From positions 62,001 through 126,000 of the forward strand of contig DASTKH010000042.1 of assembly GCA_035716025.1 (NCBI GenBank): 64,000 nt of DNA. Direction: 5' to 3'. Position numbers and translations under genes: made by a program. The notes under the pieces were generated by a model. That model was not told where the DNA came from. It ran no database searches and saw only the letters and a list, made by a program, of their open reading frames with translations. Origin of the DNA: JADGHE01 sp035716025. GTDB taxonomy: Bacteria; Pseudomonadota; Alphaproteobacteria; Rhizobiales; Xanthobacteraceae. The stretch's first letter is position 1, and the number at the start of each line of letters is the position of its first letter. This document shows, one piece after another, positions 42,147 to 50,639 of the stretch.

Positions 42147-42907
42147 CCTTTCGATTGACCGGCATTCCCGCCTGTTTCGGCGCCGACCGGATCGTCCGTG
42201 CACTCTATCGGGTCGTCGGATAGGCTTCCACCCCCTCCGGTCGCCATTTCCAGGTCGGCGAACACGAACCCGTCCCGCTCGATCACCGGGCCGGGCCGCA
42301 CCGCGATGGGCGCGACGAACATGGGCCCTGCGGTCACGCAGGTATGGAACTCGCCGTTCTCCCCGCAAGGGTCGATCCCTGCCGGCAACGCGTCGAGAAG
42401 TCGGACGTCGAACGGACGCCCGGCGAGGCGAGCGGGAACGACCTTGGGGTCGAGGCAGACGAGGCGCGCTTCAAGGCCGCCCGCGATCATCTCGCGGGCG
42501 AGCCGGTCCGTCGGCTTTCCCCAAAGCGGAAAAACCGGCTGAATGCCGGTGGGGCGCAGCCGCTCTTCGCGGTAGGCGCGAATGTCCTCGAGGAAAAGAT
42601 CGCCGAAAATGATGTGGGTCACCCCGCGTGCCGCAGCCTCCGCGAGCGCGTCCGCCATCGCGCGTTCATAGACCGCATTGGGGCAGGGATGGGGGATGCG
42701 CACCGGCAGCGGCTCGAGCTCGGCGGCGGCGAGCTGGGCCGCGAGCACGGGCGCGCGCACGCCATGCATGCTCACCCGGTCGAACGCGTCCGTGATGGTG
42801 GTCAGCGCGCCGACGACGTCGAAGGCGCCGGACTGGCGCACGACATGCAGCGCCCAGGCGCTGTCTTTTCCGCTCGACCAGGCGATGAGGGCCCGCGCTT
42901 TCCTCAT
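42143..42907 (-). CDS. Dph6-like ATP pyrophosphatase (adenine nucleotide alpha-hydrolase fold)
   Basis: A 254-residue protein with the PP-loop motif SSGKDSA (residues 11-17) and the DUF71/Dph6 core (FGDLFLEDIRAYREERL, with PLWGKPTDRLAREMI), related to archaeal/eukaryotic diphthine-ammonia ligase. It is extended by a Gly-rich, Asp-rich C-terminal tail from about 225. Bacteria do not make diphthamide, so the substrate must differ; it could be amide-bond formation or a nucleotide hydrolysis step. It overlaps the fau start by four bases, which ties it to folate metabolism by position. The ATG at 42907 is chosen from the conserved N-terminus. Confidence 0.85.
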   Translation of the reverse strand: MRKARALIAWSSGKDSAWALHVVRQSGAFDVVGALTTITDAFDRVSMHGVRAPVLAAQLAAAELEPLPVRIPHPCPNAVYERAMADALAEAAARGVTHIIFGDLFLEDIRAYREERLRPTGIQPVFPLWGKPTDRLAREMIAGGLEARLVCLDPKVVPARLAGRPFDVRLLDALPAGIDPCGENGEFHTCVTAGPMFVAPIAVRPGPVIERDGFVFADLEMATGGGGSLSDDPIECTDDPVGAETGGNAGQSKG

Positions 42908-43144
42908 GTCGGCGCGGCGCCCCGAAGGCGGGGTGTGCGGAGCCGCGATGGCCGTCGGAGTGCTCGATCCCGGGAACCTACAGAGTAGGTGGGCACCGTG
43001 TGGCCAAGCCCACGGGCAAGGCCAGGGACAGCTCCCTTCAGGATCGATAAGGCCCCGGGGGTATTGACTCCGTCGCACCCCGCAGCGTCCGCGCCGTCAA
43101 TGTAGAGCGGAAGGAGCCGAAATGCCATTGCCGGCACCGCGCGT

Positions 43145-44569
43145 TTACCGAAAAAAGAACCAGAAGCCGCCGCGGCGTTGCTCCGTCTGCGGCGCGGGCT
43201 CGGCGGTGACCGGAGCCCGCCGCTGCGGGCGGCTGCGCCGTTGGGCGCTGCCGCTCGTCATGGTCTTGAGGACGGCGCGGCCGGCCCTGTCCCCCGACTC
43301 CCAGGCGCCCGCCATCGTGCCCCACAGCGTCTCGTGGACCGCCTCGCCGGCGAAATAGACGCGGTCCCGCACGGGCTCCATCAGCGTGACCCGGGCGCCC
43401 GCCGCGCCGGGAGACGCCGTTGCGAAAGCGCCCAGCGTCCAAGGGGCCTTGCTCCATTGGGTGGCGAGCCCGCGCCTTGCCGACCGCTTGACGTCGCTGC
43501 CGAAGAGTTTGGCCAGCCAGTCGAGCGCATAAGCCTGCATGGCCGCGGGGCCCTGGCGCGCGAGTGCCTCGCCGGTCTCACCCGGCAGCTCCACGAAAGA
43601 GATTTTGCTGCCCCCGACATTGGCGAGCAGGGCGGCGCTGCGCGCTTCCTCCGCCTTTTCCAGCACGAACGCGTCCGCCTCAAGCCCGAGCGGATTGCCT
43701 TCGAGCTCGACCGCGACGCGCTCGTAATGGCCCATTCCGAGCTTTGCCAGCGCATCGGCATGGCTCTTCGGCAGATGCGGGTCGAAGCGGATTTTCTCAG
43801 CAGCCAAAACCGGGAGGGGCGCCGTCACGATTGCCGCGCGCGCGCGCAGGGTGCCCTTGCCGCTCTCGACATAGGCAAGGCCCCGATAGGTCGCGATCCG
43901 CCGGACGGGAGTGGACAGCTTCACGTCAACCCCTTCCGCAAGCTTCATCGCCAGCGCACCGCAGCCCTGCCGGCAGAAGGCGGGGCTATCGCGCTCCGCA
44001 GCGCGCGCAAGGTCAAAAGCCGAGACCTTGTCGAGCGATCGTCCGCAATAGAGCGGACCGAGCGCGAATTCGATCGTGGCGCGCCACTCCCCGAGATCGC
44101 GCGGCAGCGTTTGTGAGGCGGCAAGATCGCGCCCGGTGCGAGTCATGTCGCCGAAAGCGCGATTGGCTTTCACGAGCGCCGCATAAAAGATCTCCACCTC
44201 GTTCTCGCGCGCAAATCGCTGACCGATGCGGAGCCGCTGGCGAAGGGATGCGTCATAGATGTCGAGCCCCGCCGAGCGGCCCAGCTTGACCAGCGGGTCG
44301 ATGTCCGCCCGGTAGAGCCAGTGGGCGCCCGTATCGCAGGGGAGGCCGAATGTTGCCGTATCGGTGATGCAGCGTCCGCCGATCCGGTCGCTCGCTTCCA
44401 GCACCGTAACCCGGCGACCGCCCTCCGCAATGCGCCGTGCGGCCGCGATGCCGGCGAGCCCCGCGCCTACGACAATCACGTCATAAAAGTCGGAGCCTGT
44501 CGCGAGGCCCGGCCGCAGAAGTGCGGCCGCGCCCGCCGCCAGGAAGGAACGGCGGCTGAATCTGGGCAT
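43145..44569 (-). CDS. FAD-dependent amine-oxidase-like oxidoreductase, probably Tat-exported
   Basis: A 474-residue flavoprotein of the monoamine-oxidase type. It begins MPRFSRRSFLAAGAAALL, a twin-arginine-like signal, then the FAD dinucleotide motif VIVVGAGLAGIAAARRIAEG. RIGGRCITDT and the C-terminal YFAGEAVHETLWGTMAGAWESG, which contacts the flavin, are present. The last about 35 residues are Arg/Gln/Pro-rich and end FWFFFR, an unusual tail. The substrate amine is unknown. It is divergent from mepA. Confidence 0.83.
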   Translation of the reverse strand: MPRFSRRSFLAAGAAALLRPGLATGSDFYDVIVVGAGLAGIAAARRIAEGGRRVTVLEASDRIGGRCITDTATFGLPCDTGAHWLYRADIDPLVKLGRSAGLDIYDASLRQRLRIGQRFARENEVEIFYAALVKANRAFGDMTRTGRDLAASQTLPRDLGEWRATIEFALGPLYCGRSLDKVSAFDLARAAERDSPAFCRQGCGALAMKLAEGVDVKLSTPVRRIATYRGLAYVESGKGTLRARAAIVTAPLPVLAAEKIRFDPHLPKSHADALAKLGMGHYERVAVELEGNPLGLEADAFVLEKAEEARSAALLANVGGSKISFVELPGETGEALARQGPAAMQAYALDWLAKLFGSDVKRSARRGLATQWSKAPWTLGAFATASPGAAGARVTLMEPVRDRVYFAGEAVHETLWGTMAGAWESGDRAGRAVLKTMTSGSAQRRSRPQRRAPVTAEPAPQTEQRRGGFWFFFR

Positions 44570-44735
44570 AGGTCGCTGATCCGAGTGCGTCCTGCACATT
44601 GCCCGAGCCGGCCCCGCCAATGCAACTGCCGAGAGGTGCCCCCGGCACCCGGTTGTCCAAGGCCTCCAAGCCGAGGAATATCCGGGTGCGAAACGAATCA
44701 CTTGCCAGCCGACTCCTCGGTTCGGGGGCCCTTCC

Positions 44736-45647
44736 GTGGTGGTTTCGATCAAGCGCCTGACCCTGCTGCTGTCGGCCGGGCTTGCGGTCTGCCTGATCGG
44801 CTTGGCCGATGCATGGGCCGCCAATCCCGCACCGCGTCCCCAGCCGGCCACGCCGGCGAAGCTGCTCTTCGGCGCCAAGAAGCTGCCTGCCAAATTGGAG
44901 CCGCGTGCCGTCGGCTTCTACGCGAAGGGGTGCCTTGCGGGCGCCGTGGCGCTACCGATCACCGGGCCGACCTGGCAGGTCATGCGGCTGAGCCGCAATC
45001 GGAACTGGGGTCATCCGCAGACGATCGCGCTCATCGAGCGCCTCGCCGGCCAGACGCCACGCGTTGCCGGGTGGCCGGGTCTTTTGATCGGCGACATCGC
45101 CCAGCCGCGCGGCGGCCCCATGGTGAGCGGCCACGCCAGCCATCAGATCGGCCTCGATGCGGATATCTGGCTCACGCCCATGCCGAACCGCGTGCTCGAC
45201 GCGCAGGAGCGCGAAGACATGTCGGCCATTATGATGGTCGCTGCGGACCGCAAGGACGTCGACCCGCGGGTGTGGACGCCCGGTCACTTCGCCGTCATCA
45301 AGGCGGCAGCCCAGGAACCGCAGGTCGAGCGCATCTTCGTCAATGCGGCGATCAAGAAGGCCCTTTGCCGGGAGGCCGGGCACGACCGGGATTGGCTGCG
45401 CAAGGTTCGGCCCTATTGGGGACACGATTACCACTTCCACGTCCGTCTGCGTTGCCCGAGGGGCGAGACGAGCTGCACGGGGCAGAAGGAGCCTCCGCCG
45501 GGCGACGGCTGCGGCCACGAACTCGACTGGTGGTTCCGCGATTCCGTACTGCATCCGAAGCCGCCCGCGAAGCCGCCGAAGCCGCGTCCTCCGCTCACGC
45601 TCGCCGATCTTCCCGCCGAGTGCCGGCAAATCCTGACGGCGCCGTGA
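44736..45647 (+). CDS. mepA: Penicillin-insensitive murein DD-endopeptidase MepA
   Basis: A 303-residue exported zinc peptidase (M74). The signal peptide covers about residues 1-28. Zinc ligands of the family are in SGHASHQIGLDADIW (His136 and Asp143), and a third histidine is in GHDYHFHVRLRC. A cysteine-rich C-terminal part (LRCPRG, SCTGQ, GDGCGHELDWWF) matches the MepA fold. It cuts D-Ala-meso-DAP cross-links in peptidoglycan. The GTG start at 44736 directly precedes a second GTG codon. A proline/lysine-rich tail follows the catalytic domain. Confidence 0.95.
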   Translation: MVVSIKRLTLLLSAGLAVCLIGLADAWAANPAPRPQPATPAKLLFGAKKLPAKLEPRAVGFYAKGCLAGAVALPITGPTWQVMRLSRNRNWGHPQTIALIERLAGQTPRVAGWPGLLIGDIAQPRGGPMVSGHASHQIGLDADIWLTPMPNRVLDAQEREDMSAIMMVAADRKDVDPRVWTPGHFAVIKAAAQEPQVERIFVNAAIKKALCREAGHDRDWLRKVRPYWGHDYHFHVRLRCPRGETSCTGQKEPPPGDGCGHELDWWFRDSVLHPKPPAKPPKPRPPLTLADLPAECRQILTAP

Positions 45648-45662
45648 GATTTTGCCGTTGCG

Positions 45663-46412
45663 TCAGACAAGCCCGAACGAACGGGCAAGCTGCCAGAGCG
45701 CAAGCGCAATCACGACAACGCCGACGAGCGTCATCAACAAACGCGGCCGCACGCGCTTGGCGGCCCAGCCGGACAACGGGGCAGCGAGCAGGCCGCCCGC
45801 GATCAGCGCCGAGAGTTGGTAGATCGGCGCGGCGCCGAGTTCGATGAAGAACGTCGTGGCCGCTGCCAAGGTGACGAAGAATTCGGTGGTGTTGACGGAC
45901 CCGATCGTCGTTCGCGGCATATGACCGAAACCGATCAGCGTCGAGGTCACGAGTGGCCCCCAGCCGCCGCCGCCGCTCGCGTCCAGGAATCCGCCGCCCA
46001 GCCCGAGAAACGGAGTCCAACCGGACGGGATTTGTCTCTGTACAAGGCCGCGTGCCGCGGAACGCAAAATGAGGACGCCCATGACGAGCAGGTACACGGC
46101 AATAAAGGGGCGCCCCACGCGTGCGTCGATGTTCGACAGAAGGGTCGCGCCCGCGGCGGCGCCGAGGGCACCGGGAATCCCCAGTCTGACAACCAGCCGC
46201 CAGTCCACGTTGCGATGATAGACATGCGAGGCGGCCGAGCCGGCCGTCGTAAAGACCTCGGCGGTGTGCACGATGGCGCTGGCCTGGGCGGGCGGCAGGC
46301 CCATCGTGAGCATCGCGGCGTTGGAAATGATGCCGAACGCCATGCCGAGGGCGCCGTCCACGAGTTGGGCGACAAATCCGATGACGCCCAGCAGGAGCAT
46401 GTCGCCTGTCAT
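45663..46412 (-). CDS. TauE/SafE-family permease
   Basis: A 249-residue membrane protein with about seven hydrophobic segments and the duplicated domain typical of TauE/SafE. The first half has GVIGFVAQLVDGALGMAFG and HTAEVFTTAGSAASH, the second GLGGGFLDASGGGGWGPLV and SVNTTEFFVTLAAATTF, each the expected repeat. Members export or import sulfite, sulfonates or other small organic acids. It follows the GMC oxidoreductase by 53 bases on the same strand, so export of an oxidation product is possible but unproven. Confidence 0.88.
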   Translation of the reverse strand: MTGDMLLLGVIGFVAQLVDGALGMAFGIISNAAMLTMGLPPAQASAIVHTAEVFTTAGSAASHVYHRNVDWRLVVRLGIPGALGAAAGATLLSNIDARVGRPFIAVYLLVMGVLILRSAARGLVQRQIPSGWTPFLGLGGGFLDASGGGGWGPLVTSTLIGFGHMPRTTIGSVNTTEFFVTLAAATTFFIELGAAPIYQLSALIAGGLLAAPLSGWAAKRVRPRLLMTLVGVVVIALALWQLARSFGLV

Positions 46413-46465
46413 GCGCGGTTCCGTGCGTCCGCCCGTCGCCTCCCGAAAGCCGCGGGCCGCGGCCT

Positions 46466-48097
46466 TCAGCGCCGCGCATCCTCGCGCAGCATCGCTGCGC
46501 CTTTCTCGGCGATCATCATCGTCGGCGCATTCGTATTGCCGGAAGTAATGGTGGGCATGATGGAAGCATCGACGACGCGCAGCCCTTCGAGGCCGATCAC
46601 GCGCAGCCGCGCGTCGACCACCGCCGTCGGATCGCTTGCAAGCCCCATTTTGGCGGTCCCAACCGGATGGAAAATCGTCGTGCCGATTTCGCCGGCCGCC
46701 TTGAGCAGGGAGGCCTCGTCGTCGTCGCGCACCTGCGCCCCCGGGAGGTATTCCTCGGGGCGATAGGGTGCCATGGCAGGCTGCACCATGATCCGCCGCG
46801 AGACGCGGATCGAATCGGCGGCGACGTGCCGGTCCTCGCCGGTGGAAAGGTAGTTCGGCTGGATTGTGGGCGGCTCGTGCGGATTCGCGGAGCGCAGCGC
46901 GATGCGCCCGCGGCTCGTCGGCTGCACGTTGCAAACGCTCACCGTGAGGGCCGGGAACGTGTGCAGCGGGTCACCGAACTTGTCGAGCGAGAGCGGCTGA
47001 ATGTGAAACTGGATGTTCGCGCGCTCACGGGACGGATCCGAGCGGGCGAAGGCGCCGAGCTGGGAAGGCGCCATCGTCAACGGCCCGCGCCGGCGGACCG
47101 CATAATCGAGCCCCATCAAGGCCCGCCCGGCGAGCGAATGATAGGTTTCGTTGAGCGTTTTGAGCCCCGTCACTTTGTAGATCAGCCGCAACTGCAGATG
47201 GTCCTGCAGGTTTGCGCCGACTCCGGGCTTGTCGATGAGGGGAGCGATGCCGAGCCGCTGCAGGTCCTGCGCCGGCCCCACTCCGGAGAGCATGAGAAGC
47301 TGCGGCGAGCCGAGGGCGCCGGCGGCGAGCACCACTTCGCCGCGGCAGCGCGCGCTGCGCGAAATGCCGCCCTGACGCCAGCGAACCCCGACCGCGCGGC
47401 GGTTCTCGAAGACGATGCCTTCGACCGCACAGCCGGTCTCGAGCCGCAGATTGGGGCGGGACAGCACCGGCTTGAGAAAGGCGCGTGCCGCCGACCAGCG
47501 ACGTCCGCGGCGCTGGTTGACCTGGAAATAGGAGGAGCCCTCGTTGTCGCCGCGGTTGAAATCGTCGATGGGCTTGATCCCGGCCTGCTCCGCGGCGCGC
47601 CGCCAGGCATCGAGAACCGCCCACCTGACGCGCGGCGGTTCGACGCGCAGTTCACCGCCCGCCGCATGCATCTCGTCGGCGCCGAGATAGTGGTCCTCAT
47701 GGCGCTTGAAATACGGCAATACGTCGTCCCAGCCCCAACCGGAAAGTCCGAGCTGGCGCCAATGGTCGTAGTCGGCCGCCTGGCCGCGCATATAGATCAT
47801 CGCGTTGATGGCCGAACAGCCGCCGATCACCTTGCCGCGCGGATAGCCCAGACTCCGCCCGTTGAGACCGTCGACCGACTCGGTTTTGAAGCACCAGTCG
47901 GCGCGCGGGTTGCCGATGGCGAAGAGATAACCGACCGGAATGTGGAACCAGATCCAGTTGTCGCGGCCGCCGGCCTCCAGCACGAGAACGCGGGTGCCGG
48001 CGTCCGTGGAGAGCCGGTTGGCGAGCACGCAGCCCGCCGAGCCCGCGCCCACTACGATATAGTCGTATTCGCCTTCAACCGGCACGGTTTCGTTCAT
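46466..48097 (-). CDS. GMC-family oxidoreductase (choline/alcohol dehydrogenase-like)
   Basis: A 543-residue FAD enzyme. The FAD motif VVGAGSAGCVLANRLS is near the N-terminus, then GGCSAINAMIYMRG, GALGSPQLLMLSGVG and the active-site FHPVGTAKMG, with the C-terminal GNTNAPTMMIAEKGAAM, all GMC signatures. It oxidises primary alcohols such as choline, PEG or other alkanols using quinone or oxygen acceptors. No signal peptide is seen. It is divergent from modA, with an AT-rich palindrome between. It is co-directional with the TauE/SafE permease. Confidence 0.92.
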   Translation of the reverse strand: MNETVPVEGEYDYIVVGAGSAGCVLANRLSTDAGTRVLVLEAGGRDNWIWFHIPVGYLFAIGNPRADWCFKTESVDGLNGRSLGYPRGKVIGGCSAINAMIYMRGQAADYDHWRQLGLSGWGWDDVLPYFKRHEDHYLGADEMHAAGGELRVEPPRVRWAVLDAWRRAAEQAGIKPIDDFNRGDNEGSSYFQVNQRRGRRWSAARAFLKPVLSRPNLRLETGCAVEGIVFENRRAVGVRWRQGGISRSARCRGEVVLAAGALGSPQLLMLSGVGPAQDLQRLGIAPLIDKPGVGANLQDHLQLRLIYKVTGLKTLNETYHSLAGRALMGLDYAVRRRGPLTMAPSQLGAFARSDPSRERANIQFHIQPLSLDKFGDPLHTFPALTVSVCNVQPTSRGRIALRSANPHEPPTIQPNYLSTGEDRHVAADSIRVSRRIMVQPAMAPYRPEEYLPGAQVRDDDEASLLKAAGEIGTTIFHPVGTAKMGLASDPTAVVDARLRVIGLEGLRVVDASIMPTITSGNTNAPTMMIAEKGAAMLREDARR

Positions 48098-48161
48098 CGC
48101 GTTTCCTCGTCCTGCGGCCCGGTCAGTGTGCGAAGCCGCGAGCGGATTGGCAATTCCCGCC

Positions 48162-48177
48162 GATAATGGCTATTATC
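48162..48177. promoter_or_regulatory. Palindrome and promoter between GMC oxidoreductase and modA
   Basis: GATAAT-GGCT-ATTATC is a perfect 6-4-6 inverted repeat. On the plus strand TTGGCA (48147-48152) and TATTAT (48171-48176) are 18 bases apart and fit a promoter for modA; the palindrome overlaps the -10 element, where a repressor would block it. It is not an obvious ModE (molybdate) box. Confidence 0.5.
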
Positions 48178-48309
48178 CATGAAGACCTCGCGGCGCGCCG
48201 TGCGCGCGAACCGTGTCACCCCAGAACGACGGTCCTGGGCGGTCTTTCTCCCCCATCGCGGAAAGGGCTTACGCCGCATGCGGCGCGCCCGCCGCTTTGA
48301 AGTACCGTC

Positions 48310-49095
48310 ATGATCGCACCGCGAATCATCGCCTTGATATGTCTTGCGTGGGGCCCGGCGCTGCTCGGCCCGGCCCAGAGCGAGACGCGGACCCTTACGG
48401 TCTTTGCCGCGGCATCGCTCAAGAACGCGCTCGACGAGACGAACGCCACGTTCACGAAGGCCACAGGGACGCCAGTCAGGACGAGCTATGCGGCAAGCTC
48501 CGCGCTCATGAAGCAGATCGAGCAGGGCGCGCCCGCCGACGTGTTCATCTCCGCCGACACGGACTGGATGGATTACGGCGCCGCGCGAAACCTCGTGGAC
48601 AATTCCACGCGCGTGAACTTGCTCGGCAACAGGCTGGTGCTCATCGCGCCGAAGGATTCCAAGCTCGACCAAGTTACACTAGCGCCGGACAGCGATCTCG
48701 CAAGGCTCGCAGGCAAGGGACGAATCGCGGTGGCGGATGTGCGCGCGGTGCCGGCGGGCAAATATGCCCAAGCCGCGCTCTCGGCGCTGGGCCTATGGAG
48801 CGCGGCGCAGCCGAAACTGGCGATGGCCGAAAATGTGCGCGCCGCGCTGGCGCTGGTTGCGCGCGGGGAGGCGCCGCTCGGCATCGTCTACGAGACGGAC
48901 GCCAAAGTCGATCCCGATGTAAAGATCGTCGGCCGTTTCCCCGAGGGTTCGCACCCGGCGATCGTCTATCCGGCGGCGGCGACACGAAACGCAAAGGCCG
49001 AGGCCGCAGCCTATCTTGCGTTTCTGCGCAGCGCGTCGGCAAAGGCGATTTTCGAAAAGGTCGGATTCACGGTTCTGGTGGAGCCGTCGCGTTGA
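48310..49095 (+). CDS. modA: Molybdate ABC transporter substrate-binding protein ModA
   Basis: A 261-residue periplasmic receptor with a signal peptide ending near residue 25 (GPAQSE). It has the ModA pattern TVFAAASLKNALDE, GTPVRTSYAASSALMKQIEQGAPADVFISADTDWMD and YETDAKVDPDVKIVGRFP, with serines and backbone amides that hold the oxyanion. It binds molybdate or tungstate for the ModBC importer. It is 158 bases upstream of modB on the same strand; that gap holds no convincing gene. Confidence 0.94.
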   Translation: MIAPRIIALICLAWGPALLGPAQSETRTLTVFAAASLKNALDETNATFTKATGTPVRTSYAASSALMKQIEQGAPADVFISADTDWMDYGAARNLVDNSTRVNLLGNRLVLIAPKDSKLDQVTLAPDSDLARLAGKGRIAVADVRAVPAGKYAQAALSALGLWSAAQPKLAMAENVRAALALVARGEAPLGIVYETDAKVDPDVKIVGRFPEGSHPAIVYPAAATRNAKAEAAAYLAFLRSASAKAIFEKVGFTVLVEPSR

Positions 49096-49253
49096 GGCCT
49101 GCGTCGAGGCATTGCGCCCGGGCCGTCATGCCGAGGAGTGAGAATGTCGGGAATCGAGCCCCGTCGCGCGGCTGTTCTGCGCGCGTGTCGCTTGAGGAGG
49201 CGGGTCGAGGTCGGCCGCCGCGACGATCGCGGACCGAGACCGGGAGGCGCGTC

Positions 49254-49952
49254 GTGTCCTGGCTGAGCCCCGAGGAATGGACGGCCGTGGCGCTGTCGCT
49301 GCGCATCGCCGTTTGGGCGACCCTCGGGGCATTCGTACCGGCGCTTGCCGTGGCCTGGCTGCTCGCCCGCAAGCGCTTCTGGGGGAAGGCCATTCTCGAC
49401 GGCATCGTGCATCTGCCGCTGGTGCTGCCGCCGGTGGTGACCGGCTATCTTCTTCTGCTTGCCTTCGGGCGCCGCGGACCGATTGGGGCCTTCCTCGCCG
49501 ATTCCTTCGGCATCGTCTTCGCCTTCCGCTGGACCGGAGCGGCGCTCGCCTGCGGCGTCATGGGCTTTCCGCTGTTCGTCCGGGCGGCGCGGCTGTCCTT
49601 CGAGGCGGTCGATCATCGCCTGGAAGAGGCCGCAGCGACGCTCGGCGCGAGCGGGTTTTGGCAATTCCTCACCGTCACGCTGCCGCTTGCGCTTCCGGGC
49701 ATCATCGCAGGGATGGTGCTGTGCTTTGCGAAGGCGCTCGGAGAGTTCGGCGCGACCATCACTTTCGTGTCCAACATTCCCGGCGAGACACAGACGATTT
49801 CGGCCGCAATCTACACCTTTACGCAGATTCCAGGCGGCGACGTGGCCGCGCTGCGCCTCGTCGCCGTGGCGATTGCGATCGCGCTTGCGGCGCTCATCGC
49901 CTCGGAATGGTTTGCCCGACGCGCGGGCGCCCGCGCCTACGGGCTCGACTGA
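49254..49952 (+). CDS. modB: Molybdate ABC transporter permease ModB
   Basis: A 232-residue inner-membrane permease with five or six hydrophobic segments, the VLPPVVTGYLLLLAFG opening characteristic of ModB, and the EAA-type loop EEAAATLGASGFWQFLTVTLPLALPGI that docks to ModC. The GTG at 49254 has GGGAGG seven bases upstream. Its stop overlaps the modC start (TGATG). Confidence 0.94.
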   Translation: MSWLSPEEWTAVALSLRIAVWATLGAFVPALAVAWLLARKRFWGKAILDGIVHLPLVLPPVVTGYLLLLAFGRRGPIGAFLADSFGIVFAFRWTGAALACGVMGFPLFVRAARLSFEAVDHRLEEAAATLGASGFWQFLTVTLPLALPGIIAGMVLCFAKALGEFGATITFVSNIPGETQTISAAIYTFTQIPGGDVAALRLVAVAIAIALAALIASEWFARRAGARAYGLD

Positions 49953-50614
49953 TGCTTGCCGTCGACATCGAAACGCGCCTCGGCGCGTTCGTGCTCGAGG
50001 CCTGCTTCAAGGCCGAGGCCCGCGCGACCGCCTTGTTCGGTCCCTCCGGCGCAGGCAAGACCACGATCGTCAATGCCATTGCCGGCCTCGTGAAGCCCGA
50101 CCGCGGCCGAATCGCCTTTGATGAGACCGTCCTTTTCGATAGCGCGACAGGCATCGACATCCCGCCGCACCGGCGGGGCGTCGGCTATGTGTTTCAGGAA
50201 GGCCGGTTGTTTCCGCACCTCACGGTCCGCCGTAACCTCGCCTATGGCCGCTGGATGCGCGGGCTTCCACGAGAGCGCGGCACCGAGGATCGGGTCGTCG
50301 CTCTGCTCGATCTCGCCCCCCTCCTGCACCGGCGGCCCGGGAAGCTCTCGGGCGGCGAGCGCCAGCGGGTCGCCATCGGCCGGGCGCTCCTCATGCGGCC
50401 GAGGCTCTTGCTGCTCGACGAGCCGCTCGCCTCGCTCGACGCCGCCCGCAAGGCGGAAATTCTGCCGTATCTCGAGCGGCTGCGGGACGAAGCGCATATG
50501 CCGATGATCTATGTGAGCCACCAGGCCGAGGAGGTGCGCCGGATCGCGACCGCCGTGGTCCGCATCGAGGCGGGGCGGGTTGCCGCCATGGGCGGGCTCG
50601 ACTTGCTGGGTTAG
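49952..50614 (+). CDS. modC: Molybdate ABC transporter ATPase ModC, short form
   Basis: A 220-residue ATPase. The Walker A motif GPSGAGKT is at residues 30-37, the signature LSGGERQRVAIGRAL about 90 residues later, and Walker B LLLLDEPLAS follows. It powers molybdate import. Standard ModC proteins are about 350 residues and end in a MOP domain that binds molybdate and mediates regulation; here the protein stops straight after the ATPase domain. The start overlaps the modB stop, so translation is coupled. Confidence 0.9.
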   Translation: MLAVDIETRLGAFVLEACFKAEARATALFGPSGAGKTTIVNAIAGLVKPDRGRIAFDETVLFDSATGIDIPPHRRGVGYVFQEGRLFPHLTVRRNLAYGRWMRGLPRERGTEDRVVALLDLAPLLHRRPGKLSGGERQRVAIGRALLMRPRLLLLDEPLASLDAARKAEILPYLERLRDEAHMPMIYVSHQAEEVRRIATAVVRIEAGRVAAMGGLDLLG

Positions 50615-50639
50615 GGTGGGACGTCGATAAGCGCAAGCC

